Positions 1 through 5,843 of a DNA stretch of 5,843 bases are shown here, one piece after another. Each line of letters begins with the position of its first letter. Position 1 is the first letter of the stretch. The stretch comes from Desulfatitalea sp. (lineage in GTDB: Bacteria > Desulfobacterota > Desulfobacteria > Desulfobacterales > Desulfosarcinaceae), in contig JABDRH010000369.1 in assembly GCA_013041835.1 (NCBI GenBank), forward strand, positions 1 to 5,843, written 5' to 3'. Below the pieces are notes generated by a model, which saw only the letters and a program-made list of their open reading frames with translations, searched no databases and was not told where the DNA came from. A program made the translations under genes and the position numbers.

Positions 1-159
1 CATCTGGGCAGCCGCCAGGCCGAAGTGCAAATCGCCGAAGGTCAGGTGCGCTACCGCCAGGACCCGGTGCTCGACGACATGGTCCGCCGGCTCGGTTTTG
101 AGATCCGGGCCGAACAGGCGCCCTTCGAACCGGAGACCGATACAAACGTTCCTACGTAA
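1..159 (+). CDS. 3' end of an unidentified protein (partial)
   Basis: Frame 1 is open from the window edge to a TAA at 157-159 and gives the last 52 residues of a protein whose start lies outside the window. The visible tail is polar and charged, with a stretch LDDMVRRLGFEIR at about residues 24-36 and an acidic end PFEPETDTNVPT. I do not recognise a family, and no signal peptide, membrane segment or catalytic motif is visible. It is supported as coding by high GC (about 64%, against about 45-50% downstream), codons rich in G/C at the third position, and lack of a competing frame. It is probably a separate transcription unit from the regulator, because composition changes sharply after its stop. 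No convincing terminator follows it. Confidence 0.6.
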   Translation, partial: HLGSRQAEVQIAEGQVRYRQDPVLDDMVRRLGFEIRAEQAPFEPETDTNVPT

Positions 160-184
160 ACGGATTCAACTGCGAATTCATCAA

Positions 185-207
185 ATATGAAATTGCATTT
201 TTCATAT
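185..207. repeat. Perfect inverted repeat before the regulator start
   Basis: ATATGAAA at 185-192 is repeated in inverted form as TTTCATAT at 200-207, with a 7-base spacer whose centre reads TTGCAT. A further TTCAT at 177-181 can also pair with ATGAA at 187-191, so two alternative stems are possible. The repeat lies immediately upstream of the likely ribosome binding site of the regulator. It could be an operator for autoregulation or an RNA hairpin controlling translation; the sequence does not decide between these. Confidence 0.5.
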
Positions 208-212
208 GGAAC

Positions 213-217
213 AGGGA
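213..217 (+). promoter_or_regulatory. Ribosome binding site favouring the regulator start at 221
   Basis: AGGGA lies 3 bases before the ATG at 221. The spacing is short, but it is the only purine-rich Shine-Dalgarno candidate near either ATG. The bases before the ATG at 206 are ATTTTTCAT, with no such match. This supports 221 as the start and removes five residues (MEQGK) from the longest reading. Confidence 0.45.
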
Positions 218-220
218 AAA

Positions 221-1972
221 ATGGCCGAAGCCCTGAAAGAAAGTGAAGCCCTTTACCGCAGCATATTTGAAAACACAGGGGCCGGTACGATCATTATTGA
301 AGAAGACACCACCATCTCTTTGGCAAATTCCGGATTTGAAAAGTTGACCGGCTATTCTAAAACGGAAACAGAGGGTCACATAGAATGGCCGAAGATTGTT
401 GCCAATCCGGCTGAACTTGAAATGATGCTCGACTACCACTATAAACGTCGCCAGGGCCAAAGCGACGTACCGATTGAATATGAATTTACATTGCTTGACA
501 AAAATAACGCAAAGAAGAACGTCTTTATCCGGGTGGATATTATTCCCGGCACGAACCGCAGCGTTGCCTCCCTTATTGATATTACATCTTTAAAAAAAGC
601 CGAGCGCTCTTTCAGGGAAAGCGAATCTAAATTAAGCGGTATTTTGGAAGCCTTTGAAGGGCTCGTTTATATCTGCGCCAAGGATTATTATATTTCCTAC
701 ATGAACAAAGCCCTCAAGGACCTGACAGGAAGTAACGACAGGGGGCGTGTGTGCTACGAACAAATTTACGGGCTTGAAAAGCCATGCGCCTGGTGCGCCC
801 ATGACCGGGTATCCAATGGAGAAAGCGTCAAGGTTGAATTTCAGGACCCAAAAAGCGGACGATGGTGTTATGCCGTAAACACGCCCATTTTCGCGGATGA
901 CCATTCCGTGACCCAAAAACAGACCGTCATCATCGATATACATGAGCGGAAAATGGCCGAGGATGCGATACGCGAGCAGGAACGTTATCTGAAAAAAGAG
1001 AACGTGCGCCTTCGCACAACCATTCGTGATCGTTATAAATTTGGAAGAATTATCGGAAAAAGCGCACCCATGCAAAAGGTGTACGAACTGATATTGCGAG
1101 CCGCGGCGACCGATGCGAATGTGATCATTTATGGAGAATCAGGTACCGGCAAGGAACTCGTGGCAAAGGCCGTTCATGATATGAGTGATCGCGGTGCCCA
1201 CGCCTTTGTCCCGGTGAACTGCGGCGCTATTCCCCGGCACTTGGTGGAAAGCGAATTTTTCGGTTATAAAAAAGGCGCTTTTACCGGAGCCCTTGCAGAC
1301 AAGCCAGGCTACCTGGAACAGGCCCAAAAAGGGTCGATATTCCTGGATGAACTGGGAGAGATTCAAAGCGAAATGCAGGTAAAGCTTTTGCGCGTTCTGG
1401 GAGGCGGTGGTTATACTCCGGTGGGAAGCGTGGATGTCCGGCAGCCCGATATTCGCATCATTTCCGCAACCAACCGCAATATTCGAAAACTGCTGGAAAA
1501 CGGGCAAATACGGGAGGATTTTTTTTACCGCATCCATATCATTCCCATTCACCTCCCGCCGCTAAGGGAAAGAAAAGAAGACATTCCCCTGCTGGCCGAG
1601 CATTTTCTTAAAAAGCATCAGACAGCCAATCCCAGCATTGCGCTTACCGGAAAAATAATTGACTCCCTGATCTCCTATGACTGGCCCGGCAATGTGAGGG
1701 AACTGGAAAATTCAATACAACGCCTGGTGAATTTAGGACATCTTGATTTTCTGGCGCCCTGCGCACAACCGATATCCAACTTTTCAGCGCCCTTAAAAAG
1801 CGATGCGACCCTTTTTCGCCTTCCTTTCCGGCAAGCGGTCATGGGGTTCGAAAAAAGCTACATTTCCCACTTGCTGGAAACGCATCAATGGAACCGGACC
1901 CTGGTGGCCAAAGATCTGGGCATTGAACGCAAAACCCTGTATTTAAAAATGAAAAAATTAGGATTGCAATAA
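221..1972 (+). CDS. Sigma-54-dependent transcriptional activator with two PAS sensor domains
   Basis: An enhancer-binding protein that uses ATP hydrolysis to open promoters bound by sigma-54 RNA polymerase. Residue numbers count from the ATG at 206. The order is PAS 1 (about 12-130), PAS 2 (about 138-248), a charged linker, an AAA+ domain (about 280-505) and a Fis-type helix-turn-helix (about 545-588). Visible motifs are Walker A GESGTGKE (310-317), the sigma-54 contact loop GAFTGA (357-362), Walker B ending in D381-E382, sensor I ATNR (421-424), candidate arginine fingers R436 and R442, and sensor II WPGNVREL (493-500). All are intact, so it should be active. There is no receiver domain, so it is not a classical response regulator; the PAS domains presumably sense a ligand or redox signal directly. 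PAS 2 carries C183, C194, C197 and C221. I prefer the ATG at 221 (583 residues) because AGGGA at 213-217 precedes it; the ATG at 206 has no Shine-Dalgarno and lies in an inverted repeat. The likely target is the sigma-54 promoter downstream. Confidence 0.93.
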   Translation: MAEALKESEALYRSIFENTGAGTIIIEEDTTISLANSGFEKLTGYSKTETEGHIEWPKIVANPAELEMMLDYHYKRRQGQSDVPIEYEFTLLDKNNAKKNVFIRVDIIPGTNRSVASLIDITSLKKAERSFRESESKLSGILEAFEGLVYICAKDYYISYMNKALKDLTGSNDRGRVCYEQIYGLEKPCAWCAHDRVSNGESVKVEFQDPKSGRWCYAVNTPIFADDHSVTQKQTVIIDIHERKMAEDAIREQERYLKKENVRLRTTIRDRYKFGRIIGKSAPMQKVYELILRAAATDANVIIYGESGTGKELVAKAVHDMSDRGAHAFVPVNCGAIPRHLVESEFFGYKKGAFTGALADKPGYLEQAQKGSIFLDELGEIQSEMQVKLLRVLGGGGYTPVGSVDVRQPDIRIISATNRNIRKLLENGQIREDFFYRIHIIPIHLPPLRERKEDIPLLAEHFLKKHQTANPSIALTGKIIDSLISYDWPGNVRELENSIQRLVNLGHLDFLAPCAQPISNFSAPLKSDATLFRLPFRQAVMGFEKSYISHLLETHQWNRTLVAKDLGIERKTLYLKMKKLGLQ

Positions 1973-2048
1973 TGATGTGAGAAAATGAGTTGTTTTTAAC
2001 TCCATATGCGTCATTTATTGTCCAGCACAGAAAGCGCCATAATCTCGA

Positions 2049-2091
2049 CATATTGCAATCATATTGGTCGAATTGGTGTGAATAATATTGC
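2049..2091. promoter_or_regulatory. Candidate upstream activator sites (repeat cluster)
   Basis: This stretch lies about 105-147 bases before the predicted sigma-54 start site, a usual place for enhancer-binding-protein sites. It contains CATATTG at 2049-2055 and 2060-2066 (period 11, one helical turn), ATATTG again at 2085-2090, and ATTGGT at 2063-2068 and 2072-2077. An 8-bp perfect palindrome ATTGCAAT lies at 2052-2059, with a second copy at 1963-1970 over the end of the regulator gene. Between cluster and promoter is an AT-rich tract (about 2105-2124) that could help bending, but I see no good IHF consensus. The repeats are visible; binding by the neighbouring regulator is inference. Confidence 0.4.
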
Positions 2092-2163
2092 CCCCTGTTC
2101 ACGATCTAAAATATATTTATTTGTTACAACCCATTAGAAGAGGTCTGATTTTGCCACATCCCG

Positions 2164-2173
2164 GCCATATGGC
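2164..2173. repeat. 10-bp perfect palindrome overlapping the -24 element
   Basis: GCCATATGGC reads the same on both strands and shares its last four bases (TGGC) with the -24 box of the sigma-54 promoter. A protein bound here would compete with sigma-54 polymerase. It may equally be a chance palindrome. Confidence 0.3.
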
Positions 2174-2185
2174 ACGCATATTGCT
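2170..2185 (+). promoter_or_regulatory. Sigma-54 (-24/-12) promoter
   Basis: TGGCACG, four bases, then TTGCT matches the sigma-54 consensus TGGCACG-N4-TTGCW at every defined position. The GG pair (2171-2172) and GC pair (2183-2184) have the required 12-base offset. Transcription should start near 2196, giving a leader of about 67 bases before the acyl-CoA synthetase ATG at 2263. It lies directly after a gene for a sigma-54 activator, which strengthens the call. Expression should be strictly activator-dependent. Confidence 0.88.
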
Positions 2186-2249
2186 TTGCTGCCGTGATAG
2201 TCTTAACTCGATTTTTTCCATCCAAACTCGGCTTTCTTTGGCCCATAAT

Positions 2250-2254
2250 GAGGA
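2250..2254 (+). promoter_or_regulatory. Ribosome binding site of the acyl-CoA synthetase
   Basis: GAGGA lies 8 bases before the ATG at 2263. It decides the start: the longer reading from GTG at 2194 would begin at or before the predicted transcription start (about 2196), and the in-frame ATG at 2248 lies directly before this site, so neither is likely. Confidence 0.75.
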
Positions 2255-2262
2255 ATAAGAAC

Positions 2263-3936
2263 ATGACCCCAAAAATGATCGAAAAAACCCCATCGGCCGA
2301 CACTTACAATTTGTTGATCAAGCACTTGTTGCGCACCCCATTGATTTACGCCCCTGACCAACAAATTGTTTACCGAGACCAGATGCGCTACACCTATACC
2401 GATTTTGGGAAACGGGTATCAAAACTTGCAAACGGACTGAGCCGCATGGGTGTCCAGCCCGGGGACACGGTTGCTGTCATGGACTGGGACAGCCATCGTT
2501 ACCTGGAATGTTTTTTTGCTGTTCCCATGATGGGAGCGGTCCTGCATACCATCAACATCCGGCTGTCGCAGGAACAGCTCATATACACCATCAACCATGC
2601 GCAAGACGATGTGATTTTGGTCAATGCGGAATTTCTCCCAATGATCGAAGCCGTCAAGGATCAATTCGAAACGGTGAAAAAGATCATCCTCATCTCCGAT
2701 GGGCCGGCGGTGCCGGACACCTCCCTGACGATTGCGGACACGTACGAAAAGATGATGGACGAGAGCGCTGAAGTTTATGATTTTCCCGATTTTGATGAAA
2801 ATGTGATAGCCACCACCTTTTACACGACCGGTACCACCGGCTTGCCCAAAGGGGTCTATTTCAGCCACCGCCAACTCGTGCTGCATACCTATGGGGCCAT
2901 GTCGGCGCTTTGCACATTTGCAGCCCAGGCGACCATCAGCGCAGCCGATGTCTATATGCCCATCACGCCCATGTTTCACGTGCACGCCTGGGGGATGCCT
3001 TATTTGATGACCCTGTTGGGCGCCAAACAGGTTTATCCGGGGCGTTACGAACCGGCTATGCTGTTGAACCTGATAGACAAAGAAAAAGTCACCTTTTCCC
3101 ACTGCGTTCCTACGATTCTGCATATGCTGATAAACAGCCCGGATGCTGAAAAAATCAATCTCACCGGCTGGAAAGTCATCATCGGTGGATCAGCCCTTCC
3201 AAAGGGGCTGTGCAAAGCATCCATGGATCTGGGAATCAACCTTTCCACGGCCTACGGCATGTCCGAAACCTGTCCGCTGCTTTCGATCGCCAATATCAAG
3301 CGGCACAAGCTTGATTGTGATGAGACCGAACAAATAAAGCTCCGCTGCCGCACCGGTTTGCCGGCACCTAATGTTTACCTGGAAATCGTTGATTTCAAAG
3401 GCGACCCGTTGCCCCATGACGGCGAAACGACAGGTGAAGTCGTGGCGCGGTCGCCCTGGCTTACCCAGGGGTATTTGAAAGACCCGGAAAAAAGCGAAGC
3501 GTTGTGGGAAAACGGGTGGCTGCATACCGGCGATGTGGGATTTATCGACCCTGATGGTTATTTGCAGATTACCGATAGGCTCAAGGATGTCATCAAGACC
3601 GGAGGGGAATGGGTCTCCTCGCTTGAATTGGAGGATATTATCAGTCAGCACCCGGCTGTCAGCGAAGCGGCCGTTGTCGGCGTCCCGGATGAAAAATGGG
3701 GTGAACGCCCAGCAGCCTTGGTTGTGCTGAAAGATGAATTCAGTGAAACGGTCGATGAATCCGTTCTGAAGGATTTTTTTATGAAGTTTGTGAAAGATGG
3801 GGTCATCCAAAAATTCTGGATACCCAACAAGATAGTGTTCGTTTCCGAAATAACCAAAACCAGTGTCGGCAAAATCAATAAAAAAGAGATTCGAGCAGCC
3901 TTGGCCGCCCCAATGAAAAACCATGAAGGAGGCTGA
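2263..3936 (+). CDS. Medium/long-chain fatty-acid:CoA ligase, AlkK-like (AMP-forming)
   Basis: A cytoplasmic, adenylate-forming enzyme that converts a carboxylic acid, ATP and CoA to acyl-CoA, AMP and pyrophosphate. At 557 residues it has the usual length. The large N-terminal domain carries the phosphate-binding loop YTTGTTGLPKG (187-197), the region YMPITPMFHVHAWGMPY (231-247) typical of AlkK-type fatty-acid ligases, and YGMSET (331-336). Then come HTGD (421-424), the hinge segment DRLKDVIKTGGEWV (438-451), and the C-terminal lid with TSVGK, where K537 is the expected catalytic lysine. Nothing essential is missing. The GGEWVSS form matches AlkK-like ligases rather than acetyl-CoA synthetase. 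Chain length cannot be read from the sequence; aromatic or branched acids remain possible. It is the first gene after the sigma-54 promoter and is separated from the lipoprotein gene by only 3 bases, so the two are probably co-transcribed. Confidence 0.93.
   Translation: MTPKMIEKTPSADTYNLLIKHLLRTPLIYAPDQQIVYRDQMRYTYTDFGKRVSKLANGLSRMGVQPGDTVAVMDWDSHRYLECFFAVPMMGAVLHTINIRLSQEQLIYTINHAQDDVILVNAEFLPMIEAVKDQFETVKKIILISDGPAVPDTSLTIADTYEKMMDESAEVYDFPDFDENVIATTFYTTGTTGLPKGVYFSHRQLVLHTYGAMSALCTFAAQATISAADVYMPITPMFHVHAWGMPYLMTLLGAKQVYPGRYEPAMLLNLIDKEKVTFSHCVPTILHMLINSPDAEKINLTGWKVIIGGSALPKGLCKASMDLGINLSTAYGMSETCPLLSIANIKRHKLDCDETEQIKLRCRTGLPAPNVYLEIVDFKGDPLPHDGETTGEVVARSPWLTQGYLKDPEKSEALWENGWLHTGDVGFIDPDGYLQITDRLKDVIKTGGEWVSSLELEDIISQHPAVSEAAVVGVPDEKWGERPAALVVLKDEFSETVDESVLKDFFMKFVKDGVIQKFWIPNKIVFVSEITKTSVGKINKKEIRAALAAPMKNHEGG
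3926..3932 (+). promoter_or_regulatory. Strong ribosome binding site for the beta-helix lipoprotein
   Basis: AAGGAGG, a near-complete Shine-Dalgarno sequence, lies 7 bases before the ATG at 3940 and inside the last codons of the ligase gene. It fixes the start of the next gene and suggests efficient translation within one mRNA. Confidence 0.85.
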
Positions 3937-3939
3937 AAA

Positions 3940-5843
3940 ATGAAAAAGTATTGGATCGTTTGTTCGCTTTTCATTTTTTTTGCATTCATACTGGCATGTT
4001 CCTCTTCCGAAAGCCCGGCAACGCCTGACGGGAATGGCAATCCGCCCAACCCGGCGCCTGAAGTCCCTATTGAACGGCCTGTTATCGATGTACAGCATGG
4101 ATGGACGGAGCCCGTGGCATCACCTTTTGATACCACCACTTATCCTTTGCTGGATCTTCAACAGCCGGGTTCCAGGATTTACTATGTCAGCAGTACCGAA
4201 GGTGACGATGCCACGGCCGAGATCTATTTCTGGGATGGCACTCACATCGTGGACTCATCGGGAAGCACAACCGGTGAAGGCGGTAAGATCTACGGCACGG
4301 ACCCGCGAGACCCAACAGGGCCTATTAAACCTTACCGGCGATGGTCGTTTGTTGCGCCACGAAGAGTAGCGAATGAAGAAATCGGTCACCCTTGGGATGG
4401 AAGCGGCGCTTCAGTGCCTGGCGGCATTGAACCGGCGATGCGCTATGAATACCCGGATTGGTGGTTATTTAAACGCGGGGATACGTTTGACCTATACGAG
4501 GATTATTTATCCTTCGCGCGTGAATCGAATCCGGCGATCGACACGATCAATGCCGGCAGTTTGGCCGTGCCTGGCGGAAGCTCGGAAACGCAACGACAAG
4601 TCGTGGGTGCGTATGGCCCCTTGGGTCTGAACAGGCCCCGATTTATTAATCCTGTTGGTGCTGGATTTATTTGGCGCACCACAGACCCCTGCCCGAAACA
4701 TATCGTCTACCTGTCCTTGCATTTTGATGGAAGACAGGAAAGAAACGCAAGGGGCTTCATTTTTCTCCGACAAAGTTCCGATGCAATAGATATTGTTATT
4801 GAAGATATCTGGAGTAATGGCACCGAGGGAAATAAAGTACAAAATTCCGCCGCTCAAGTTACCGTCCGCAGAAGTGTCATCACGGACACCTGGACAACAG
4901 GCGGCAGTCATGTTCAGGGATTGTTTTTTTATGGAGAAAGGGCAGCCCGGTTAAGGGTTGAAGAGAGCATTTTCATGCGCAACGGTTTTGCCTATGATGA
5001 TCTCAACAACACCGGGTGGCCGCCATCGGGCGACCAAATCTATGATGTTTTCAATCGCAATTTTTATCTTAGCGGCGAATGCGAAAATATGAACAGTGGC
5101 GTTTTCGATACCATCAGCATGGTCGGTTCATCGGGAGATCAAGTTCGACCCGGAATGAAGGTTGAACGAAACTTTTTTTACCAAGGCTACTTATTTATGG
5201 GGGCGCATGGCGGCTATCCCGATAGCGATGGGCCGACAGGTACTATTGTTGATAATGTATTTCAGCGGTTCAAGGCGAGAGGGACAAGAGATAACCGCGG
5301 TCACCCGGGCTGGGGCATCGGGCTTACATCCGGCGCATATGGGGTGGAAGTCGCCCGCAATATTATAACCAGCGCCGCGGCGAATTTGACGGATTTTCGC
5401 TGGTCTTACGCCATTCAGCTCGAACCGCTCGGCTGGTACTGCTACAGTCACACCTTTCACTACCCGACGCGTAACAATTCGATTCATGACAATATTTTTG
5501 ATACAAATACTGCAAACAGCGCCTTCATATTCATTGACGGCATCGATCCAGACGCATCCTCATGCGACGCGTCCAATCCAAGCAACTGGGTTTATCCGGG
5601 CGTAACCCACAACACCATCACAAACAATTTCGTCATAAACGCCGGCGGCATGGAATCAGAATACATTCCCTTTCCCAATGCCAGCGGCACGGTCAATGAC
5701 ACGGTCATTTCGGACAACACCATCTACCCGAGCAGAACCGCGGCAGCCAGTGCCGAAGGCTGGCCGGACCCGGATCGAACGCTGAAAACCTATATGGTTT
5801 CCCTTGGCTACCCGGTAAGCCCGACAAGCGACGGCCTCATGGA
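3940..5843 (+). CDS. Surface lipoprotein with right-handed parallel beta-helix fold (3' end outside window)
   Basis: Frame 1 stays open from the ATG at 3940 to the window edge: 634 codons with no stop. Residues 1-20 are a lipoprotein signal: Lys2-Lys3, a hydrophobic core, then lipobox ILAC with C20 as the lipidated cysteine. The +2 residue is serine, compatible with outer-membrane sorting. A Pro/Asn-rich linker follows (about 24-48). IYYVSS (80-85) and PDWWLFKRGD (172-181) resemble the N-terminal cap of secreted right-handed beta-helix (pectate-lyase-like) proteins, here separated by about 85 residues rich in Gly and Pro. From about 270 to 600 there are recurrent beta-helix turns with an asparagine ladder: N411, N439, N474, N518, N563, N593, each followed by a hydrophobic residue or threonine. 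SHVQGLFFYG (323-332) and the C-terminal RTLKTYMVSLG (613-623) also fit this family. Such folds occur in polysaccharide lyases, glycosidases and adhesins, so no substrate is assigned. Probably co-transcribed with the ligase. Confidence 0.85.
   Translation, partial: MKKYWIVCSLFIFFAFILACSSSESPATPDGNGNPPNPAPEVPIERPVIDVQHGWTEPVASPFDTTTYPLLDLQQPGSRIYYVSSTEGDDATAEIYFWDGTHIVDSSGSTTGEGGKIYGTDPRDPTGPIKPYRRWSFVAPRRVANEEIGHPWDGSGASVPGGIEPAMRYEYPDWWLFKRGDTFDLYEDYLSFARESNPAIDTINAGSLAVPGGSSETQRQVVGAYGPLGLNRPRFINPVGAGFIWRTTDPCPKHIVYLSLHFDGRQERNARGFIFLRQSSDAIDIVIEDIWSNGTEGNKVQNSAAQVTVRRSVITDTWTTGGSHVQGLFFYGERAARLRVEESIFMRNGFAYDDLNNTGWPPSGDQIYDVFNRNFYLSGECENMNSGVFDTISMVGSSGDQVRPGMKVERNFFYQGYLFMGAHGGYPDSDGPTGTIVDNVFQRFKARGTRDNRGHPGWGIGLTSGAYGVEVARNIITSAAANLTDFRWSYAIQLEPLGWYCYSHTFHYPTRNNSIHDNIFDTNTANSAFIFIDGIDPDASSCDASNPSNWVYPGVTHNTITNNFVINAGGMESEYIPFPNASGTVNDTVISDNTIYPSRTAAASAEGWPDPDRTLKTYMVSLGYPVSPTSDGLM

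Noticed and set aside
1519..1526. Run of eight T inside the regulator as a possible phase-variation or frameshift site
   Set aside because: The frame is intact and encodes the conserved DFFYR segment; one short homopolymer is not evidence of switching.
1987..2002. GAGTT / AACTC stem with a TTTTT-containing loop after the regulator, considered as a terminator
   Set aside because: The stem is only 5 bp and AT-rich, and no T-run follows it; the T-run is in the loop.
2103..2125. AT-rich tract as an IHF site
   Set aside because: It does not match WATCAANNNNTTR on either strand well enough to annotate.
2419..3123. 234-codon minus-strand open frame
   Set aside because: It is the shadow of the ligase gene; its His/Gly/Arg-rich translation shows no domain.
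3190..4098. 302-codon minus-strand open frame
   Set aside because: It is antisense to the ligase and the lipoprotein start, shows no family motif, and the + strand carries all adenylate-forming motifs.
3980..4630. Two short + strand open frames (3980-4369 and 4373-4630) after the ligase
   Set aside because: They lie in the wrong frames inside the lipoprotein gene, whose frame 1 is uninterrupted with a signal peptide, strong RBS and family motifs.
4507..4911. Minus-strand open frame containing GAIRTHDL, a string seen in spurious translations over tRNA genes
   Set aside because: It lies antisense to the well-supported beta-helix frame, and no tRNA T-arm, anticodon arm or acceptor stem can be built here.

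Overview
The window looks like chromosomal DNA from a Gram-negative bacterium, most plausibly a Desulfobacterota (former Deltaproteobacteria) relative of the Desulfobacterales. This is inferred from a sigma-54 activator with tandem PAS domains and a C-x10-C-x2-C cysteine cluster, an AlkK-like fatty-acid:CoA ligase, a lipoprotein signal with an outer-membrane-type +2 serine, and a GC content near 50%. No marker gene fixes the taxonomy. Every gene reads on the + strand.

Layout. Bases 1-159 are the GC-rich 3' end of an unidentified gene. After a 61-base gap comes a sigma-54-dependent enhancer-binding regulator (probable start 221, stop 1970-1972) with two N-terminal PAS sensors, a complete AAA+ domain with GAFTGA, and a Fis-type helix-turn-helix. 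A perfect 8-bp inverted repeat sits just before its ribosome binding site. The 290-base gap that follows (1973-2262) holds a near-ideal -24/-12 sigma-54 promoter (2170-2185). Between about 105 and 147 bases upstream of its predicted start site is a cluster of repeated CATATTG / ATTGCAAT elements, where activator sites would be expected.

The promoter would drive a two-gene unit. The first gene is a complete 557-residue acyl-CoA synthetase (2263-3936). The second begins 3 bases after the ligase stop and has a strong Shine-Dalgarno sequence inside the ligase 3' end. It encodes a lipoprotein with a right-handed parallel beta-helix fold; its frame stays open from 3940 to the window end (634 codons seen).

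Working model (inference): an intracellular signal sensed by the PAS domains of the orphan activator switches on sigma-54 transcription of a fatty-acid-activating enzyme together with a surface beta-helix lipoprotein. Pairing a cytoplasmic acyl-CoA ligase with a surface-anchored, carbohydrate-lyase-like fold under one sigma-54 promoter is the most unusual aspect of the window. The individual gene families are known ones.
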